A DNA stretch of 29,179 nucleotides from an uncultured Chlorobiales bacterium (GTDB lineage: Bacteria > Bacteroidota > Chlorobiia > Chlorobiales > Chlorobiaceae): the NCBI GenBank assembly GCA_903901395.1, contig CAIUQW010000364.1:1-29179 (forward strand). Reading direction: 5' to 3'. The translations under genes and the position numbers were made by a program. The notes under the pieces are model-generated. The model did not search any database. It saw nothing but the letters and a program-made list of their open reading frames with translations, and was not told where the DNA came from. Shown piece by piece: positions 8,975 to 16,251 of this stretch; the first letter of the stretch is position 1; each line of letters starts with the position of its first letter.

Positions 8975-10358
8975 CGCATAACTGAACCCTTTTACTGGTT
9001 TGCCCGGACTGTTCCTTTTCGTCCGCCGCGTTCCAAAGCCCTGAATCAATCCCGGATTGCAGCACCTCGTTGAACTCCCTGCTGTTCCACCTTAAACCGT
9101 TCTGAAGGTCTCGCCGCCTTATGCTGCCGCCGCTGGCCCTGAGCTTGTCGATGATCTGCTTTGCTTGTCTGTCGAACTTCCCAAACTTGAATTCATCCCT
9201 CAGAAGCCGCTCTGTTGACCGCTGGAAATAGCCGATCAAATCGACGGCTCGTTGCATCGCCGCGCCTGAGACAGAAGGGAAACCGTCGTCACCGCTGAAC
9301 ACCCGTTCGACAACGCCAAATATCAGGGCGACCTTGATTTTCATCACGTCCAGCCTTCCGAAATAACCGTCGAGCATCCCGGCGAACTCGGCATTCCCTT
9401 TCCCCAGCCGCTTGATATACTGCTGGTCATCATCGAAGGCGGCCTGATAGACCGCTCTGGCGTCGTCAGAGAGGTGAAACGGGTGCTCGCCGTCATGGAG
9501 CTGTTTTGCTGCCAGATAGACGCTCTTCAAGGCTTCAACAATCCACGCTTCCATTTCACGGTCAGGCTCGCCGATCTCGACAAGTGAGGCGCGTTTCCTC
9601 GATGATTCCGGCACATGACAAAACATGAAGCGTTGCAGGTAGCCCGTGTGCTTGTCATCCTCACGAATGCGCTGCCTGAACTGTGTCATGGTTGACGCCC
9701 CGAAAATGGACAGGCAAGGATTTTTGATATAAGACTGTTCACGCTTCAAAGTTCGCTTGTGGTCTTGGCCGTCGTAAACGTCGAGAATGAACGATTCATA
9801 CCCCTTGTTGTACTCCCTCTGAATCATGTCAACAAACCCGGCAAACTCGCTGTAAACCGCCGTGCCGCTGTTCAGAACGTCTTTCTGTTCAGGCTCTTCT
9901 ACCTCGATCTTGTCCTTGCCTTTACCCTCGAAGCGCTTCACGACACCCGGTTCCCTCATGGTCTCGATCAAGCCTTCGAGAGAGCCGGAATCGGGCATCA
10001 GGAACCCAACAGGGCAAGCGCCCGCCGGTATGAAATCATCGCCCGCATTGACAGCGGTTTCAAGCTCTCGCCCGTAATGCTTCACGATGCTCACTGCCGT
10101 TGACTTTCGGGAAACTGTGGAGCCTGCAAGCAGAAGCAAGTACAGATTCGTTTTCACCTGCTGCCGTCCGGTCTGGCAGTAAACCCGGTTCCCGATTGCG
10201 GCCTGCACGGTCATCAATGCGGCGCAATACAGGAACTCTTCCGGCGCATCGGTCTGGCGGCTGAGATATTCGACAAACGGCCTGAACAGCTTATCATCAA
10301 ACGCATGAGTGGGGAAAGCTCCCGATTCAATACGAAGTGCATCTATAACACTTTTCAT
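8964..10358 (-). CDS. DUF3987-like (YfjI-type) P-loop replication protein
   Basis: Probable element replication helicase/ATPase. The start is the ATG at 10358, preceded by a strong GGGGGAG; the protein is 464 aa. Residues 72-92 include a Walker A-like loop, LLLAGSTVSRKSTAVS, with Arg84 where the canonical Gly stands. TAVYSEFAGFVDMI (about 166-179) is the Walker B-like strand, and NPCLSIFGASTMTQFRQRI (about 225-245) resembles the sensor-1 region of DUF3987 proteins. The C-terminus (FDRQAKQIIDKLRASGGSIRRRDL) looks like a winged helix. Its ATG overlaps the stop of the small ORF upstream (ATGA). The gene order alpA - small ORF - DUF3987 parallels alpA-yfjI of the E. coli CP4-57 element. Confidence 0.75.
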   Translation of the reverse strand: MKSVIDALRIESGAFPTHAFDDKLFRPFVEYLSRQTDAPEEFLYCAALMTVQAAIGNRVYCQTGRQQVKTNLYLLLLAGSTVSRKSTAVSIVKHYGRELETAVNAGDDFIPAGACPVGFLMPDSGSLEGLIETMREPGVVKRFEGKGKDKIEVEEPEQKDVLNSGTAVYSEFAGFVDMIQREYNKGYESFILDVYDGQDHKRTLKREQSYIKNPCLSIFGASTMTQFRQRIREDDKHTGYLQRFMFCHVPESSRKRASLVEIGEPDREMEAWIVEALKSVYLAAKQLHDGEHPFHLSDDARAVYQAAFDDDQQYIKRLGKGNAEFAGMLDGYFGRLDVMKIKVALIFGVVERVFSGDDGFPSVSGAAMQRAVDLIGYFQRSTERLLRDEFKFGKFDRQAKQIIDKLRASGGSIRRRDLQNGLRWNSREFNEVLQSGIDSGLWNAADEKEQSGQTSKRVQLCETR

Positions 10359-10582
10359 CTCTCCCCCCTGTAAAATGGAATGGATTCTGGTACGCCGTAA
10401 ACACAATGCCTCGGCTCTGGCGTCGCTTTGTGAAGGCGTGAAAAGGCATCAGGGAGTTTGTCGTCAAGCCGGAAGGCGCTATATTGAGGACGTGCATCAA
10501 GATCACTCGCCTGATCTCCGCACAACCTCCCTTTTGTCCCATAGCTCGCCCCTGTGAGGCATTCTTGTTTTTCATGCTTCAA
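10355..10582 (-). CDS. Small coupled ORF between alpA-like and DUF3987 genes (frame uncertain)
   Basis: This frame begins at a TTG (10582) that overlaps the alpA-like stop and ends in a TGA overlapping the DUF3987 start as ATGA. It encodes about 75 aa with a compact, globular-looking end (LDDKLPDAFSRLHKATPEPR ... ESIPFYRGER). Tight overlap at both ends is typical of real, coupled phage genes. A rival frame starts at the ATG at 10575, has an ideally spaced GGAGGG and runs 82 aa to 10327, overlapping the next gene by 32 bases, but its sequence looks less protein-like. Function unknown. Confidence 0.45.
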   Translation of the reverse strand: MKHEKQECLTGASYGTKGRLCGDQASDLDARPQYSAFRLDDKLPDAFSRLHKATPEPRHCVYGVPESIPFYRGER

Positions 10583-10812
10583 CCCTCCGTCTCGATCTTG
10601 CCGCCGTTGTCCACCCATGCCTTGACCTCCTGCACGGGAAACAACAATCGTCCTCCCGGCCCCTTCTGAGCCGGAATGCTTTGGCGCATTGACATTTTGA
10701 AAATGGTGCTTTTGCTGAACGTCAGGCCAGCATATTCCTTGAGGAAGGAAATAACTTCCGGCGTCGAGAAATAGCGCTTTTCAGGGGCGGTAAATGTAGC
10801 TGTGTTGTCCAT
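10579..10812 (-). CDS. AlpA/excisionase-like helix-turn-helix protein
   Basis: A 77-aa DNA-binding protein of the AlpA / HTH_17 kind, which act as excisionases or as transcriptional activators of int and replication genes in integrated elements. RYFSTPEVISFLKEYAGLTF (residues 13-32) followed by SKSTIFKMSMRQSIPAQK and RLLFPVQEVKAWVDNGGK has the canonical order: helix, turn, recognition helix, wing, then the V..W motif. The frame is open up to a GTG at 10851, but the ATG at 10812, with AAGAA upstream, gives the family-like length. It lies between the unknown gene at 10921 and the replication genes, downstream of paired direct repeats (10894-10919) that may be its operator. Confidence 0.75.
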   Translation of the reverse strand: MDNTATFTAPEKRYFSTPEVISFLKEYAGLTFSKSTIFKMSMRQSIPAQKGPGGRLLFPVQEVKAWVDNGGKIETEG

Positions 10813-10893
10813 TATTGATTCTTTTTGGTGTTGATATTCTGTATCAATCACCCGATAGATAATAATGGACTTGAAGGGAGAGAATAGACTATC

Positions 10894-10919
10894 CGTTTAG
10901 TAAACGAATGGTAAACGAA
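10894..10919. promoter_or_regulatory. Paired direct repeats upstream of the alpA-like gene (candidate operator)
   Basis: GTAAACGAA occurs at 10900-10908 and again at 10911-10919, exactly 11 bases apart, and an inverted CGTTTA abuts the first copy at 10894-10899. Repeats on the same face of the helix just upstream of an HTH gene suggest an operator or excisionase binding site. They begin right after the stop of the preceding gene (10921). Confidence 0.5.
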
Positions 10920-10920
10920 C

Positions 10921-11904
10921 TCACGGAAACACCTCGAAAATGATTGTATCGATAGTTTTGAAGCCTCGGCTTTTTATATTTCCGCCGTGTTTATGGTTGC
11001 TAATGTTTTTTACCAAAGACTGGCCATATTCCTCACCCTCTTTTTTACAAAAATGAGCAATAGCTGTTTTGGGAATGCTCGTTTCGCGTGGAATCACTCT
11101 TTTGCTGCGTAGCTCTTCAAGAAGATGAGCCAATGATATATCTGTTTTTAGCCACCGGCAAGGCTCATCTATCGCGCTCTCTGTATCTTTGAACTGAAAC
11201 GCAAAGGCTTCCGCGTTGGTAATGAATTTCTCCTTTTGCAGCTCATCGGCAAGCCGTTTCAGTTGCTCCGATGTTCCGAGCCACCCGATGAACTGCTTTG
11301 CTGGCTTGCTGGATATTCTTTTCAGAAGCTCCTGAAATACCAAAATCTTCTGGATAAGATCATTCTCAGTAAAGGGATAACAAGTCACCCCGTTTTCATT
11401 CGCAAGAAAAAGGCTGTCCCGCTTGGCTATATCGTCTCTCTCTGATTTATCTCCCGGCTTAAACTCGCCAACGCCTTTCAAAAAACTATACCGTTCTTGC
11501 CAGTACTCGCGCTCCTTTTCTCCGTCAACTCCGTCCAGATGTTTTCCGTGCTTTATTTTATCATAAACGATGTCCAGCAACATTTTCTTTAAGCCTGTAA
11601 AATATCTCTTAACGAGCCGATTAAAACGTTTCCTGCATTCCATTGAGGCCCTGTTCAGCTCGATTATCATATCTTCAAGGCATAACTCTTTCCACTCCTG
11701 AACTGTTCCTAACTCAGCCTCCAACATCTCCGAGTAATTATCGGAGGCCTTAAAATCCATGAAGCACGAAAAACTGTCAGCCCCTCGCCCATACATAACA
11801 TCGGCAAAGCTGTCCAACCGCACTGATAGGTATTCCCAATCAGTAAACCTTACTGAGAGCAGAGCGTTTTTAAGCTCCTGCTCCGTTGCTTTATACTCGT
11901 CCAT
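10921..11904 (-). CDS. Element-encoded protein of unknown function, possibly RteC-like C-terminus
   Basis: From the ATG at 11904 (MDEYKATEQELKNALLSVRF) the protein is 327 aa. The frame is open further upstream inside the integrase gene, but that part is an overlap shadow. The protein is helix-rich and charged. Its C-terminal third (FIGWLGTSEQLKRLADELQK ... LAHLLEELRSKRVI ... IAHFCKKEGEEYGQSLVKNI ... GFKTIDTIIFEVF) has the spacing of the winged-helix region of RteC-like regulators found next to integrases in Bacteroidota elements; I hold this loosely. It is clearly more AT-rich than the int and primase genes, as expected of cargo. Roles could be regulation or phage interference. It sits 71 bases behind int, which is where satellites often carry accessory genes. 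Confidence 0.6.
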   Translation of the reverse strand: MDEYKATEQELKNALLSVRFTDWEYLSVRLDSFADVMYGRGADSFSCFMDFKASDNYSEMLEAELGTVQEWKELCLEDMIIELNRASMECRKRFNRLVKRYFTGLKKMLLDIVYDKIKHGKHLDGVDGEKEREYWQERYSFLKGVGEFKPGDKSERDDIAKRDSLFLANENGVTCYPFTENDLIQKILVFQELLKRISSKPAKQFIGWLGTSEQLKRLADELQKEKFITNAEAFAFQFKDTESAIDEPCRWLKTDISLAHLLEELRSKRVIPRETSIPKTAIAHFCKKEGEEYGQSLVKNISNHKHGGNIKSRGFKTIDTIIFEVFP

Positions 11905-11922
11905 CTTCTCGCCCTGTTTATT

Positions 11923-11986
11923 GGTTATTGTTCGCCCTTTGAATCCTTGTACTAATCTTGGACTTATGTCGGTTATTATTCGCCCT
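11923..11986. repeat. Direct repeats GGTTATTRTTCGCCCT between int and the next gene
   Basis: GGTTATTGTTCGCCCT (11923-11938) and GGTTATTATTCGCCCT (11971-11986) differ at one base and are 48 bases apart. The second includes the integrase stop codon. They may be arm-type sites for the integrase or protein-binding sites controlling the gene at 11904. Confidence 0.4.
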
Positions 11987-13235
11987 GTGACGCCTCGATA
12001 GCCAGCTCCGCCGCCGTGAACGCCTTGCCCTCGAACAGATACCGGCCCCCTCGATCCTGCGGCAACCTCAGCGCTTTGGCGATCTTTTCGCCCTCGGCGG
12101 CGAGTGCCTTCTGAATACTCCCCGTCGCGGCTGTCGGCGGCGACGTTCGCGCCTCGATCCGATCCGGCAACACGGGCAACTGGTTCACCGCATCGACCTT
12201 CTTTGAATCGACGATATGGCTGTAAACCTGCGTTGTTGCGATCTCCCTGTGACCAAGCAATTTCGAGACAGTGAACAGGTCGTTTCCCTGCGTAAGGGCA
12301 AGCGTGGCGAAGGTGTGGCGGCTGCTGTGGAAGTGCAGCGTCCAATTGAGTCCGGCACGGGCTCCCATCTTGTGAAGGTGCTTTGAAATAACAGACCTTG
12401 TAGGCAGAATAAACACATGCTCGCTGCCGGACGGAGCGTATTCAACATGCAGGTCTTTCACCGCCTGTAATGTCCTGACGGCCTGTTCCGAGAGCGGGAG
12501 CCGCTCGACGCCGCCGGTCTTTTGCTGCCGGAACTCGATGAACGGCGTACCATTGACAAGGCTGATCTGTTCCCAGCGCAAAGCCTCAATATCCGAAATC
12601 CTCATCCCGGTAAAGCACCCGAACAAGAACGCCTGCTTCACCATCCTGTTTGAGGTTTCAGCCATGCTCAAGCGCTCGATTTCTTCGAGATTCAGGAAGT
12701 GCCGGACGACCTCATCCTTTTTGATATTCTGGACTCGCGGGGAGAAATCGACCTCGATAAAGCCTTCCCGAAAAGCACGGCGAATCAACGCCTTGACCGT
12801 CGAGAGATAGACGCCCGCCGTGTTCTGTGATACGCCATCGAGTGAAAGGATATAAGCCTTGAAGCGCTCAAGCCACGCCGTACTGAGACTCGAAAACGGA
12901 GAGACGCCGCCGAAGCACTCGATAAGGTGCTTGAGGGCATTCAAGTACGGGGGATAGCCGCCTTTATTGGCATACGCCGCGAAGTACTGGATAAAGTCCT
13001 CTGTCGATTTCGCCTTCCTGCCAAACACCCCGGCGGCATCACGCGCCAAGTCCTTTTCGATCTGGCGCACCTTGTCCTGAACTGTGGACTGCGCCGCCTT
13101 GAACGCTTTCCGGTCTTTGGGATTTGCCTGTAATCCGGTCTTTTGCGAGAATCGCCCGAAGTCCTTGTGGTAGGTGTCAATGTAGAAGGCTACCTCGCCA
13201 GAGGCCAGCTTTCGCTCTCTGATTTTTACGCCCAT
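11976..13235 (-). CDS. int: Tyrosine recombinase / phage integrase
   Basis: Site-specific recombinase of the element, 419 aa. It has an N-terminal arm-type DNA-binding region (KIRERKLASGEVAFYIDTYH), a SAM-like core-binding domain (about 75-165) and the catalytic domain. All catalytic residues are visible: Arg212 (TGMRISDIEALRW), Lys239 (QQKTGGVERLPL), His303 and Arg306 (HFHSSRHTFATLAL), His329 (LLGHREIATTQVY) and the nucleophile Tyr338. Domain style matches integrases of Bacteroidota/Chlorobiota elements. A tail of about 70 residues follows the catalytic domain. AAGGGCG precedes the ATG at 13235. As the outermost right-hand gene, read inward, it places the attachment site just to its right. 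Confidence 0.95.
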   Translation of the reverse strand: MGVKIRERKLASGEVAFYIDTYHKDFGRFSQKTGLQANPKDRKAFKAAQSTVQDKVRQIEKDLARDAAGVFGRKAKSTEDFIQYFAAYANKGGYPPYLNALKHLIECFGGVSPFSSLSTAWLERFKAYILSLDGVSQNTAGVYLSTVKALIRRAFREGFIEVDFSPRVQNIKKDEVVRHFLNLEEIERLSMAETSNRMVKQAFLFGCFTGMRISDIEALRWEQISLVNGTPFIEFRQQKTGGVERLPLSEQAVRTLQAVKDLHVEYAPSGSEHVFILPTRSVISKHLHKMGARAGLNWTLHFHSSRHTFATLALTQGNDLFTVSKLLGHREIATTQVYSHIVDSKKVDAVNQLPVLPDRIEARTSPPTAATGSIQKALAAEGEKIAKALRLPQDRGGRYLFEGKAFTAAELAIEASQGE

Positions 13236-13258
13236 GTCTCGCCCTTGCCGTATTTTTC

Positions 13259-13288
13259 TTTGTAACTCGCTCGCAAATAAGTTACAAA
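13259..13288. promoter_or_regulatory. Inverted repeat upstream of int
   Basis: TTTGTAACT (13259-13267) and AGTTACAAA (13280-13288) form a perfect 9-bp inverted repeat with a 12-base spacer, 24-53 bases upstream of the int start codon. The position fits an operator over the int promoter. Confidence 0.5.
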
Positions 13289-13563
13289 AATAGCGGAAAA
13301 CTCACAAAAGAGAAAGAAGAAAACGGAAACAATCGGAAGCTCTAAACTATTGTATTCAGTGGACTAAAAGAAGGGTTTGGCGTACAATCGGTAACAAGCG
13401 GAAACGGCAATTCATGAAATTCCGATTTTCATAAGCCGTAAAACAAGTTAGACTTGCAATTCATAGTAGAAAATACGAAAATCGCTGGAGAGTCGAAGAG
13501 CTGGAGTGTGCCGTTGTTTTGGAGTCATGTCTGACATAACCACAAATAAGGCATGATTCAAGA
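13289..13563. other. Presumed attachment-site region right of int
   Basis: No gene is seen. Short direct repeats occur: CGGAAAC at 13324 and again near 13400, CAATCGG at 13330 and 13385. They could be integrase arm sites. No tRNA gene is recognisable here, and I could not find a matching core repeat near 6420-7390, so the exact ends of the element are unresolved. Confidence 0.35.
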
Positions 13564-13614
13564 GTGTTCAAACAGAGTGTAACAGCTTGTTATGAGAATA
13601 CCGTTACCAAAATC

Positions 13615-13806
13615 ATTGTCATAACGCTGAAAACCGAATGGATTTACGGAACAAGCTTCGCTGACCAGCAAGAGCTTCCGCGCGACCTGTTTGTGTACAT
13701 CGAACTTTTTAAAAACCAGGGAAGCCCCTGGCATTCAACGCCGGGCTCTCTGACGTCGGCAAAGATCATGCAGAAGTTACACCTGCAACAATCGTTAGCT
13801 TCTTGA
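13615..13806 (+). pseudogene. IS3-family transposase (OrfB) C-terminal remnant
   Basis: The frame ending at 13806 reads ITLKTEWIYGTSFADQQELP, RDLFVYIELFKNQGSPWHST and PGSLTSAKIMQKL. This matches the end of IS3-family OrfB integrases: the LK.EWI start, the F.YIE.F.N helix and the HS.LG.L motif that follows the catalytic Glu. Only about 60 residues remain; the upstream catalytic core is absent and the terminal inverted repeats are not visible. It marks an old insertion at the right flank of the satellite-like element. Confidence 0.6.
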
Positions 13807-14018
13807 GATGTCCACGTTTTCATTGCAAGCTCATGATGCTCTTGCACCCATATAACCATAAAATCATTACTTTTGAAGTAACTATCCATCAACAAACGCT
13901 CATGTCTCTGTGGCAAAAAGCAATGTTGTAGTGACGTTTTTTGAAATAAAGATTGAAAGCAATCTAATGATAACGATAGGTTTCAGGAATGTTGCATTTT
14001 TTTCTTTCAACGCGCACT

Positions 14019-14570
14019 TCAATCAATCGCCCCATCAGCATGTGGTGATTTCTGTTGTTTATTTCTATAGAATTTTGTTATTTCCACAAGCATCCAAGCT
14101 TGTGTAAGCTGAGAAAAAAAAGTAGCATAGGCAAGCATTAATGGCGCTTCAAAATACAGCTTTCTGAGGTCAGCGATACTTATGTTGACCACCGGATAGA
14201 TGTACATGCTATAAATTTTGTGGATAATAAAATAGAGTATCAGAGTCGCCTAGCTGAGCCTTATCGATATCCATGCTTTGTGTTGTGCGTCACGTTTTCC
14301 TCGGCCTCTGTATGAGCTTCGCATAGAGAATATCGATACAACTGCAATAAAAGCCACCATCTTAGCGATCACATTGATCAATGTTGGCGGGAGGAGATCA
14401 AATACCCCATCATCAATCCCATACGCCTTCATCGGGATCGTTTGAAAACGATTATTTAAAAAAGGTAAAAATACAGAGAAAATTCCAAGGAGGCCCAAAA
14501 AGGTTGTACGAACTCCCATGAATTCAAGAATTTCCGGTAAAAATCCTGCCTCTTTTTGTGGATATTCCAC
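14019..14570 (-). pseudogene. Multi-TM membrane protein gene interrupted by an in-frame amber codon
   Basis: Two open frames in the same phase are separated by a single TAG at 14252-14250. The first part, from a GTG at 14570 with GGGAGG just upstream (14575-14580), holds two hydrophobic segments (FLGLLGIFSVFLPFL and INVIAKMVAFIAVVSIFSM). After the TAG the frame continues ATLILYFIIHKIYSMYIYPV and LMLAYATFFSQLTQAWMLVE to the stop at 14019. Read through, it would be about 183 aa with four membrane segments. The continuity suggests a recent nonsense mutation in one gene, less likely a functional split. Family not recognised. An ATG at 14645 is a possible longer start. Confidence 0.55.
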
Positions 14571-14853
14571 CTTGCCTCCCTCTAAATTACATTTAACTCT
14601 ATATAATGCCAGAAATTCATTATGGGATTTCTGTATATGATGCAAAGGTTTCTACTTTTCTCCTGACAAGAGCACAGCTTTTTAGCAAATCACCAGTGTT
14701 TTCCATACCATAATCAGGCTCAGGTGTAGTCAATGGTTCGTGCACGAGTATCTTTCGTTCACAATCTGTAGCTATACGGCACAAAAGTAAAGTATAGGGG
14801 ATAATATCCGGTTTTGCCAGTGATATTTCGATGAGGCCGACTGAGGGGATTCG

Positions 14854-16236
14854 TCAGAACAACGCGGGTTGGGGAGCACCGACCATTGAGGCGATGTAGC
14901 GGTTCACGTCGAATTTCCTTGCGCAACCGCTGGCGTTCATGTACCTGATTTTGCCGTAGACCGGTCGCTCGCTCCAGGGACGGTCGTGCAGGCCGCCAAT
15001 CGACCATGCCACGCCTGCGTAACCGTTCGGGTCGCGTCCGTCGAGAGCGTAGCGGTCGTTGAGCCACAGGGCGGTATCGAATGCCGCCGCCGGGCTTTGA
15101 CTCCATTCGAGAATCTTTTTGGCCCAGTACATGCGCATGTATCCATGCATCATGCCCGATTCGACAAGCGAAAGCTGGGCGGCGTTCCAGAGCGGATCGT
15201 GGGTCTTCGCCGTTTCAAACTCCACCGGCATGTAGAGATAGTCGCGCTGATCCGCGGCGTGCTCCATCAGGGTCGCCTTCGCCCACTCCGGTATGGCGTC
15301 GAACGAGTCGTAGTTTTCGTTGTAGAAGCAGTAATTTTCCGCCAGCTCGCGGCGTATGAACAGCTCCTCGATGAAGGCATCCCGGTTCTCCTGCGACGCT
15401 TCGCATCTTGCCGCCTCGTAAGCGGTATGCTGGGCGCTGAGCTGGCCGAAGTGCAGGTACGGCGACAGACCTGACACTGCTTCCGCGTTGGGATCGTTAC
15501 GCTCGTCGGCATAGCGGTCGAGCACCTTGTCGAGAAACCGGCGCAAACGCGCTTCAGCCGCCGCCGCTCCGGGCGTAATGCCGCTGACCGGCGTCACCGA
15601 ACGGTCAACGTAGAGACTCTCCAGAAGTTCATCCCAATTCACCGGCGGGCAGTTCAGGCTGCCCGGTTGGCAGGAGGCTTCGGGTTGGGGAAAGAGGGTG
15701 CAGAACGATTTGCGAAGGGCGTTGAGTCTTGGCCTGATCGTGCGCGCGGCGTACTCCTGTTTGGGAGAGGCGAGCCAGCAGGGTACGATGTTGTGGGCAT
15801 CGACCTCGTAGATAGCACAGGAGAGCATGGCGGCGGCATTTCTCTTCCATTGACGCACGGGTGTCAGCGGCGAAAAGTCGCTTACGACCAAACCTGCCCG
15901 ACGCTCCTCAGCGTAGGCTGGCAAGGTCTTATCTGGAGCGCCAGAGAGCACGATCAAAGGAATTCCGGCTTCCCGCAGGGAGCGCTCCACTTCGGCAAGT
16001 CCTTTAAACATAAAGTCATAATGGCGCAATGGAGCGTCAAGGAACGACGGGGCAAGGGTGAAAACCACTTCGAGCGGCTGTTGCAGCAGGCGGGCTTTAT
16101 GGCAGGCAAAGAGTAGCGCCCAGTTGTGATTAAAACGCTGGTCTCTCGACATCCAGTAGATGACAGGGCCTTTCTGATCCTGCCTCAGGTTCAGTCGCCG
16201 CGCCCGGCGCTGATCAATTTCATGGCCGCTGTTCAT
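14854..16236 (-). CDS. phr: Class II CPD photolyase
   Basis: Deoxyribodipyrimidine photolyase repairs UV-induced cyclobutane pyrimidine dimers using light and FADH-. The protein is 460 aa. Class II signatures are clear: VIYWMSRDQRFNHNWALLFA near the N-terminus, LSPYLHFGQLSAQHTAYEA, FIEELFIRRELAENYCFYN, GMMHGYMRMYWAKKILEWS and LNDRYALDGRDPNGYAGVAW followed by the WSIGG segment of the FAD domain. GAGAGACG precedes the ATG at 16236. It lies 15 bases behind the amidotransferase gene and is probably co-transcribed with it. This makes sense in a light-dependent organism. Confidence 0.95.
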   Translation of the reverse strand: MNSGHEIDQRRARRLNLRQDQKGPVIYWMSRDQRFNHNWALLFACHKARLLQQPLEVVFTLAPSFLDAPLRHYDFMFKGLAEVERSLREAGIPLIVLSGAPDKTLPAYAEERRAGLVVSDFSPLTPVRQWKRNAAAMLSCAIYEVDAHNIVPCWLASPKQEYAARTIRPRLNALRKSFCTLFPQPEASCQPGSLNCPPVNWDELLESLYVDRSVTPVSGITPGAAAAEARLRRFLDKVLDRYADERNDPNAEAVSGLSPYLHFGQLSAQHTAYEAARCEASQENRDAFIEELFIRRELAENYCFYNENYDSFDAIPEWAKATLMEHAADQRDYLYMPVEFETAKTHDPLWNAAQLSLVESGMMHGYMRMYWAKKILEWSQSPAAAFDTALWLNDRYALDGRDPNGYAGVAWSIGGLHDRPWSERPVYGKIRYMNASGCARKFDVNRYIASMVGAPQPALF

Positions 16237-16251
16237 CGTCTCTCGTTACGC

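Noticed and set aside
11905..12345. N-terminal extension of the 10921 gene inside int
   Set aside because: It overlaps the integrase catalytic domain in another frame; the internal ATG at 11904 gives a better start.
13564..13614. N-terminal part of the ORF containing the IS3 remnant
   Set aside because: The first residues (MFKQSVTACYENTV) do not resemble transposase; only the part from about 13615 does.
13644..13916. 90-codon minus-strand frame
   Set aside because: It is antisense to the IS3 remnant, Cys/Trp-rich and without homology signs.
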